DNA of 64,000 nt from Dillenia suffruticosa (lineage: Eukaryota > Streptophyta > Magnoliopsida > Dilleniales > Dilleniaceae): assembly GCA_033439265.1 (NCBI GenBank), contig JAVTVX010000034.1:19978501-20042500 (forward strand), given 5' to 3'. Positions 58,366 through 64,000 of the stretch are shown here, in pieces. Below the pieces are notes generated by a model that worked only from the letters and a program-made list of their open reading frames with translations, was not told the origin of the DNA and made no database searches. How positions within the stretch are numbered: the first letter of the stretch is position 1; each line of letters opens with the position of its first letter. A program made the position numbers and the translations under genes.

Positions 58366-58449
58366 GTATTTGTGTTTTCTCCCTTCTGTAGGTCTATCCT
58401 CTTGGCCTCTTGTGTCGTATTATGATGCAAATAAGCTTGCCTATGTTTG

Positions 58450-61400
58450 TCACCTGCAAGCTCTTATTGTATTGATAACCTAGATCAAATAGAGTGCCGA
58501 AGGTCCCCTGCTGCTCACAAAAGAAAAAATATTGACTTTGACTCTCTTGATGTTCAAATTGATATTTGTGCATCAAAATTGAACTTATCTATTCTGAGTC
58601 TTTCATATTGTTTGATGAATCAAACAGTGTCTCTAATCTTAATGACCAGAACAATCACAATCTTTGTATTGAAAATTTAAATTTACTTACTTGCCAACAT
58701 TGTCCAAACCCGATTCAAATGTCTTCTTTGGACGAATATTCTATCAACAGTGAAGGGTTATATAGTCATGCACAGTCAAAGACAGTAAATGGTTTTGGAG
58801 GTAGAGTTTTACCTTTATGTCTACAAGCATTTTCTCTTCAACATTTTGTTGATTAGGCTGATTTGCAACTCTTTTTTTTTTTTTTGGTGCATATATGGAG
58901 GTTCGTTATATAGTCATGCACAGTCAAAGACAGTAAATGGTTTTGGAGGTAGAGTTTTACCTTTATGTCTACAAGCATTTTCTCTTGAACATTTTGTTGA
59001 TTAGGCTGATTTGCAACTCTTTTTTTTTTTGGTGCATATATGGAGGTTCGAACTCGAGCATATTACATGGGGGAGGGGGAATGTGCCATCTGAGCTAAAG
59101 CTTGTTGGCTGATCTGCAGCTTATTGGTATATGCTCTTGAGGATCATTGTATCAAATGTCATATAGGCCTTCGGCTTGGTTATCTACGTTGATAATCTCC
59201 ACGGACTACAGACAATCTTTATGTTCATGGGAATAGTTTAAGGTAAAATCAAAGAAAGCATCGTATTCAGAGAAGTAGAAGAAGTCACTCTCGTATCTCA
59301 TGTGAAGCTACTTTATCAGTTTACCTATGCCTTTTAGCACTCATTCTGTGCCTTATTTTGATACAAATAAATTTATTTGTATTTATTACTTGCAGATGCC
59401 CAGTTTACTGATGACATCAGTGTTAGATGTCAAAGGTTACCTAATACTAACAAAAGAAAAAGTTTGGACCTTGAATCTATTGATATTCAACCTTATGTTT
59501 TTACATCAAAAAGAAATATCACACATTCTAAACCTTTGTCATTGCTCGATTAATCAAAATAGTTAGTATTTTTGTGTTGAAAAACAAAATTTACTCAGGC
59601 GTGACTCTTTCCAGGTATACTTCAGATGTCTTCTTTAGGCGGCTCTTCTCTGAACTCTGAAAAGTTGTTTCCTCAGATACAATCTCATGCTTCAGTGAGT
59701 AGTTGTAGAGGTAAAATTTTACCTTTACATTTTCGCTACTCTCAATCAATCTTTTTTAATTGTTGGGCTAATTTAGATCTTAGCTGTCAATAAGCACTGA
59801 GAAAACTTGATAGTGACAGTTACATAGCCCTTGAAGCTGCTTTGTCTAAACCAATAGTTTCCCAAAATTGTAGAAAGCCTTTCTGTTCATGGGAATAGTT
59901 TGAGGGAAGCTCAGCAAAACCATTGTAATTGGAGAAATAAAAGAGGTTGTGTTGATATCTCAGCTGAACTTTTGCCTACTCATACAGACCATCGTCCCTG
60001 CAGACGTGCGAGGAAACAAATTTAAGGTTGCTGTCTAATTATGGGTTTGCTTTCTAACTCTTCCCACATTTTTTTGTCCTGTTTCCTAAATGAGGAACTA
60101 ACTTATTATGTTATTCACTAAATGTATATAAGTAAGCACAACGAGGTACAGGCGGGCTAGATGATGAAATATTTCCTAGATTGACGATATACCTCAAGAA
60201 TCTTTGGTTCTTCCCAATGTTTCTGATTGTGAACACTGTGGTGGTAAGAGGTTTTACCATGAACCTCCTGATTTTATTGCTCTCGAGGTGAAGTATCTAT
60301 TGTTTCTCCACTAATGCCTTACGACCTTAAATGCCTCTTTACTGGAAATGATGAGGAGAGTGCTCATTTTAGAAAGAATGTCCATACATATAACAATTTC
60401 TTTGCCTTTACATCTTTTGCTGCACGTTACAATTCAGAATTAACAAAAAATACAAAAGGGGTTTACAACTTTCGTGTCCCAGGTCAGATATATCACTTTC
60501 TCAACGGATTGATGCAGTCGGGTGAAAAACCATGTGGCATCCAGTTCCATTTCTTTGATACCGATTAAGAGTTAGCAAAGAGGATAGAAAGTTCAGATAA
60601 GTTGAGAGAAAGCACTTTGAAGCTACTGATACAAATTCTTTCAAGCAATCCCTATGCCAAACATTTCAAAAAAAAAAAAAAAATAGAGATGTTCCCAATA
60701 TTGCAAGTCATAATATTGTGCTGAACTGCTACCCTATCTTGGACTAGCGACTTTATAACCTACCTTCAGCATACCAAGTTGCGGCAATATGGACCGAAGA
60801 TGCCAATGAATCAGTTGATAGACATGCATATTCAGGTCTATACTCATTCAAACACTACCCACGGAGTTCAGCCTTATTATGGCTGTTATGACCTCTACAG
60901 TACTCTATTATTTTTCCTTGCGGTGAATGTAGATGGCACCACGGTATCAAAAGAGTTCGAAAGAGGAAACGAGCAAGTGATCATTACGAAGAAGATGATC
61001 TTAGAATTGATCCGTTCATGTTAGATGAACCATCGACCTTGTTACATTTGGAGGAGAGAGGTAAGTAGATTTCTTGCTCATTAGAGTATATGAAATTTGG
61101 CAATCGGACAATTTCATCCTCTCTTTTATTAAAATAGTAATCCTTTTCTTCTTATATATAGTTGCCAATAGTAGAAAAAATTCTAGTGATGCAGTTTCGG
61201 TGAGAGAGTATTATTGTTATAGATCCAGATGAGAGAGAATGATGAGTCAATGCTACTACATTCTCTCAGATTATTACAGCAATTTTCAGTTGATTCCTCT
61301 GTTAAAATAGAAACATCTAGGCTCAGTTTCTATAGGAACCAGCAGAATACAATGAGCACAAAGATGTTTCAAGTAATCCTAGACAATGGTTTTATGGGTC

Positions 61401-61600
61401 AAACTGAAGGCTACAGCATTGGCCGTAGGATAATATTACCAGTTTCTTTTATAAGTGGTCCAAGAGAGACGATGCTATCTTGATGCAATGGCTCTGGTGC
61501 AAAGGAATGGTAAGCTAGATAATGTGATAGCACTGGAGTTTTGCCAGCTTCCATCTTTGGAGATTTAGCAAAACAGCTTCTCACGTTTAATATTGTTGAG
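58450..61600 (+). pseudogene. Helitron replication protein (Rep/helicase) region, decayed
   Basis: The clearest part is 60195-61500. NVSDCEHCGGKRFYHEPPDF (60217-60276) carries the CxxC-type start of plant Helitron proteins. Then come MPYDLKCLFTGNDEESAHF, FAFTSFAARYNSELTKNTKG, GQIYHFLNGLMQSGEKPCG and, later, QVYTHSNTTHGVQPYYGCYD, and pieces like MLLHSLRLLQQFSVDSSVKI, GRRIILPVSFISGP and YLDAMALVQRNGK. This matches the N-terminal Helitron-like domain of plant Rep/Hel proteins before the HUH catalytic motif. Frame changes and stops occur every 100-250 bp. I did not see the HUH motif or the helicase motifs, so the catalytic C-terminal two-thirds are missing. Upstream, 58450-58850 and 59390-59800 are two diverged copies of a leader with KRKNIDFDSLDVQIDI-like text. 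Confidence 0.75.
58758..59050 (+). repeat. 148-bp tandem duplication
   Basis: 58758-58905 and 58906-59050 are almost identical, each starting TTATATAGTCATGCACAGTC and ending GGTGCATATATGGAGGTTCG. They differ mainly in T-run length. A recent local duplication in the Helitron leader. Confidence 0.93.
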
Positions 61601-62660
61601 GCCATGGAACACTTTAACTAGGTTCCTTTAACTAGGAATGTTTAAATTCTATTTTCTACTCACAGAATGTTGAACTTCCTCTTAAATCTCTTTACAAAGA
61701 ACTAAAAAACAAAGACATTTGTAACACATATCAAACTAGTCCAAGACACAGTCAGCTAATCCTAGGCAGTGCTATATTATCACAAACTATTCTAAAATTA
61801 AAGATTCTGCTAACCCTGTTCAACTCGCAGCAGATGCTAATTCTTCAATTACCGATCAAACACGAATCGTGGAACTTATAATTTTAGGTAACTACTTCAA
61901 CTCAAGATACAGTGTGCGCCTGTTTTTTCCTATAAACACTATAACTAATAAATATTGTTGCATATAGAAGAAGGAACCAGTAGATCCAAAGTTCAACCTT
62001 GCTGATGGATAAATTTGCAGAAATAGAAAATGCTAAAAATATTGGATGTGATGGCAAAAGTGACAATTCTGCCAAAAGAACGAAACTAGGTTGATGTATC
62101 CTGGTCAACTTTAGTGATGCCCCAACCTCAGTAGTTTGCAGTTATGCTAATTACATTGGTGCCTTTTAAAAAATAGTCTTAGAATTTTCAAGAAATTATT
62201 GTTCAACTTCTAAAACTATACTTCTGTATGTAGTTTATTACCTGTGCAACTTTTGTCAGTAAAATGTGCTGTAATGCACACAATTGTGTTTAATATTGAT
62301 GATATAACTCCAAACGTTGTGTCTACCTATTATCTTCAGTTAAAAGTTATTTACATAACACTCTTGCTTATAATTTCTGCTGTCTCCTTTCATGCAAAAC
62401 TTTTGTATAGGTTTTTGTTAGGAGTTTTATTGTTTTCCTTATATAATCTCTACTATCTCATATTGGCATTTTCATTGTTTTCATCTTTTATTAGTAGTTT
62501 TTATTTTCTGCAGAATACTTTTATCAAGAGTTTTAATTATATAATTTCTCACAATTTATTAAATTTTCAATGTAAAATTGTGAAAAAAATTTCATGATTG
62601 TTTGTCGCTATTATAGTGTGCAGCTGGTAGGAAATTCAGGACATTTAACGGGTATATTTA
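61601..62660. other. Helitron 3' region, unresolved
   Basis: AT-rich DNA without a recognisable frame between the Rep-like remnant and the Helitron end. Presumably internal Helitron sequence or its decayed 3' UTR. Confidence 0.4.
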
Positions 62661-62664
62661 ACTT

Positions 62665-62696
62665 CATCGTGCATAAGCGCGGTATTCGTCTCCTAG
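62665..62696 (+). mobile_element. Helitron 3' terminus
   Basis: CGTGC-ATAA-GCGCG (62668-62681) folds into a 5-bp stem with one G-T pair. It is followed by GTATTCGTCTC and CTAG at 62693-62696, then T. This is the diagnostic Helitron end. It lies in the right orientation, about 1.1 kb downstream of the Rep remnant, and is very similar to the terminus at 32032-32061. Confidence 0.72.
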
Positions 62697-63028
62697 TCAC
62701 TAAATAAATCATTTTAGGTAACTGTTCTGATATTTAAAGTCAAACAAATTCAACTTTTTTCTTCTGCTTCAAGACAAATCTTTTACTTAGGGGGCACTTG
62801 GTTCATTGAGAATTTTCTTTGCTTGTAAATTAGTAGAGTAGTTCTTTGCCTGTAAATTAGTGGAGTAGTTCTTGTCCTACTTGAAAAGCCAAAAGGTCTT
62901 TAGGAAAACTCGTTTGCTAAGTTCACTTAAAAGAGAAACTGTTGGAGAATGGGGCAAACCTTTTAATAATGTGAATTGAAAAGAAAAAAAAAAAATGGGT
63001 AACTATTTGAGGACATGTTGAGCAGCAT
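62697..63028. other. Short spacer without genes
   Basis: Contains a local duplication of TTTGC(T/C)TGTAAATTAGT-GAGTAGTTCTT (about 62817-62872). Nothing else recognised. Confidence 0.4.
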
Positions 63029-63412
63029 ACTTGCTGGCTGCTGCAGCTTCACCACAGGAGCAGAAACGGATTCATGAGGAGTGGCTCAACAGCTTGTCAA
63101 ATTGGAGCACAAAAGTTATACCACACCTGCTCTGTCCAGCCTTGTGAGTATAATTCTTTGGTTGTTCTAATCAAATTGGAGCTTGTTCACGGCCATGGCT
63201 TACCGCAAAAATAACTAGGATGCTTTTGGAAATGGATAATTCAGTACTTCCTTTGTTGGAGTTGTTTGAGTCATTGGCAGTGAAAATTAATGAAGCACTG
63301 CAGGTGCTTAAGTTCTCTAACACTAAAGTCGCTTACCAACAGGCACTTCATTCTCTCTACTTGGCTGCTGAGGTTGCGGTCAGCTGGGATTGCATTTGAG
63401 AGTTGCCCCTGC
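63029..63412 (+). pseudogene. Poly(A)-binding protein C-terminal (MLLE) fragment
   Basis: Plus strand. LLAAAASPQEQKRI then, in another frame, LVKLEH (about 63093-63112). After a possible intron or insertion (GTGAGT at 63141) comes AKITRMLLEMDNSVLPLLE, then LAVKINEALQVLKFS and YLAAEVAVS to a stop at about 63399. This is the MLLE domain of cytoplasmic poly(A)-binding proteins, which binds PAM2 peptides of translation and deadenylation factors. The KITGMLLEMDN signature is clear. The Gly of TGMLLE is Arg here, and the start of the domain is frameshifted. No RNA-recognition motifs are present, so it is a 3' fragment only. Confidence 0.78.
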
Positions 63413-64000
63413 TGCTTTCTTTTGGGGTCTCAATGCTTTTAAAGTACTCAAGTTTTGATAATTAAGATTTTAGAGTAAGTTGAATAATACTGATAACACA
63501 TTCACCAGAAGAAAATAGAGAAAGTGTGAAAGTTATCTGCCACGAAATTGACGGAATCATTAGTGACAAAAATTTTTTCACAAATCCAAAAGGGTAAACT
63601 TTTTTTTCTTTTTTATCACAACTTTGTTACAATTTTTTGGTGGATTTTTTTTTTTGTCACAAAAGTCCTGTGTTCTTCTGTTACAATGACATGATAATGG
63701 AGCTGATTTTAAGCCCTCTTTGACAAAGGCACCGGTGCACTGAAGAGTATAGGATGACCTCTTTGACAAAGGCACTGGTGCCCTGAAGAGTATAGGATGA
63801 TCAAGTTTTCCATGACTTTGCAATGTCAAGTACTGGGCAACTCCATAGATTTGGAAAAGGCCTGAAAGGAAAGGGAAGTGTCTGGGCACAGTAAAGGCTA
63901 CAAGGCTGAACAAGGTCAGGAGGTAAAGTGCCAAAAAAAAAAAAAAAAAGACAAAAACAAAGACTGCAACTTACTCCAAATTATACTTTTTTGAAATTAA
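63413..64000. other. Right edge, with a 43-bp tandem duplication
   Basis: 63716-63758 and 63759-63801 are direct copies (CTCTTTGACAAAGGCAC...AGTATAGGATGA). The minus-strand frame over them is explained by this repeat and by A/T runs. No gene recognised. Confidence 0.6.

Noticed and set aside
58131..58425. Short open frames over 58131-58425
   Set aside because: They are readings through the Au-like SINE and its T and A runs.

Overview
The window is AT-rich nuclear DNA of a flowering plant, most likely a eudicot. The evidence is intron-containing relics of plant genes with plant-type splice sites (a CECR5-like HAD hydrolase, a CLD1-like alpha/beta hydrolase, NADPH-cytochrome P450 reductase, plastid ribosomal protein uL10, poly(A)-binding protein) and plant transposon classes (Ty1/copia, Athila-like Ty3/gypsy, RTE-type LINE, Au-like SINE, hAT, Helitron). 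I found no protein gene that looks intact. The recognisable host genes are broken, so the window reads as a transposon-dominated, gene-graveyard stretch.

Region by region. (1) 0.7-12.3 kb: the 3' exons of a minus-strand HAD-hydrolase gene. Its coding exon is split by a Ty1/copia element (1495-12151, 5-bp target duplication GTTTT), and the RNase H region of that element is split by a non-autonomous Athila-like element (1957-7928, target duplication CACCT). (2) 12.3-17.2 kb: no recognisable genes; a TATA-like signal and degenerate repeats. (3) 17.2-30.5 kb: very AT-rich DNA carrying about sixteen clusters of a short palindrome of the form GTTCTGC-loop-GCAGAAC. Parts of this domain were amplified as approximately 1.1-1.2 kb direct repeats, and one array is split by a solo LTR (23937-25408). 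A Helitron-like 3' terminus lies downstream at 32061. (4) 32675-33704: a non-autonomous hAT-like element with an 8-bp target duplication. (5) 35.0-50.3 kb: a direct tandem segmental duplication. Each copy carries the same uL10c pseudogene. Copy 1 alone was later hit by an RTE-type LINE, two solo LTRs and a SINE. (6) 50.4-57.5 kb: a decayed chlorophyll-dephytylase-like (CLD1-type) alpha/beta-hydrolase gene, with a multi-exon P450-reductase fragment lodged in one intron. (7) 58.2-62.7 kb: an Au-like SINE, decayed Helitron replicase/helicase sequence and a Helitron 3' hairpin plus CTAG end. (8) 63.0-63.4 kb: a poly(A)-binding-protein C-terminal fragment.

There is no operon-like cooperation here; the story is one of layered insertions. 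The nests give relative order: HAD gene, then copia, then Athila-like; hairpin array, then solo LTR; segmental duplication, then LINE/LTRs, with the SINE inside one LTR. The least explained component is the 13-kb palindrome domain. Its stems vary in a paired way (C-G replaced by T-A on both arms), suggesting that the hairpin itself, rather than the primary sequence, has been maintained or copied. All coordinates and similarities were read by eye. Family assignments rest on recalled conserved motifs and have not been checked by database search.
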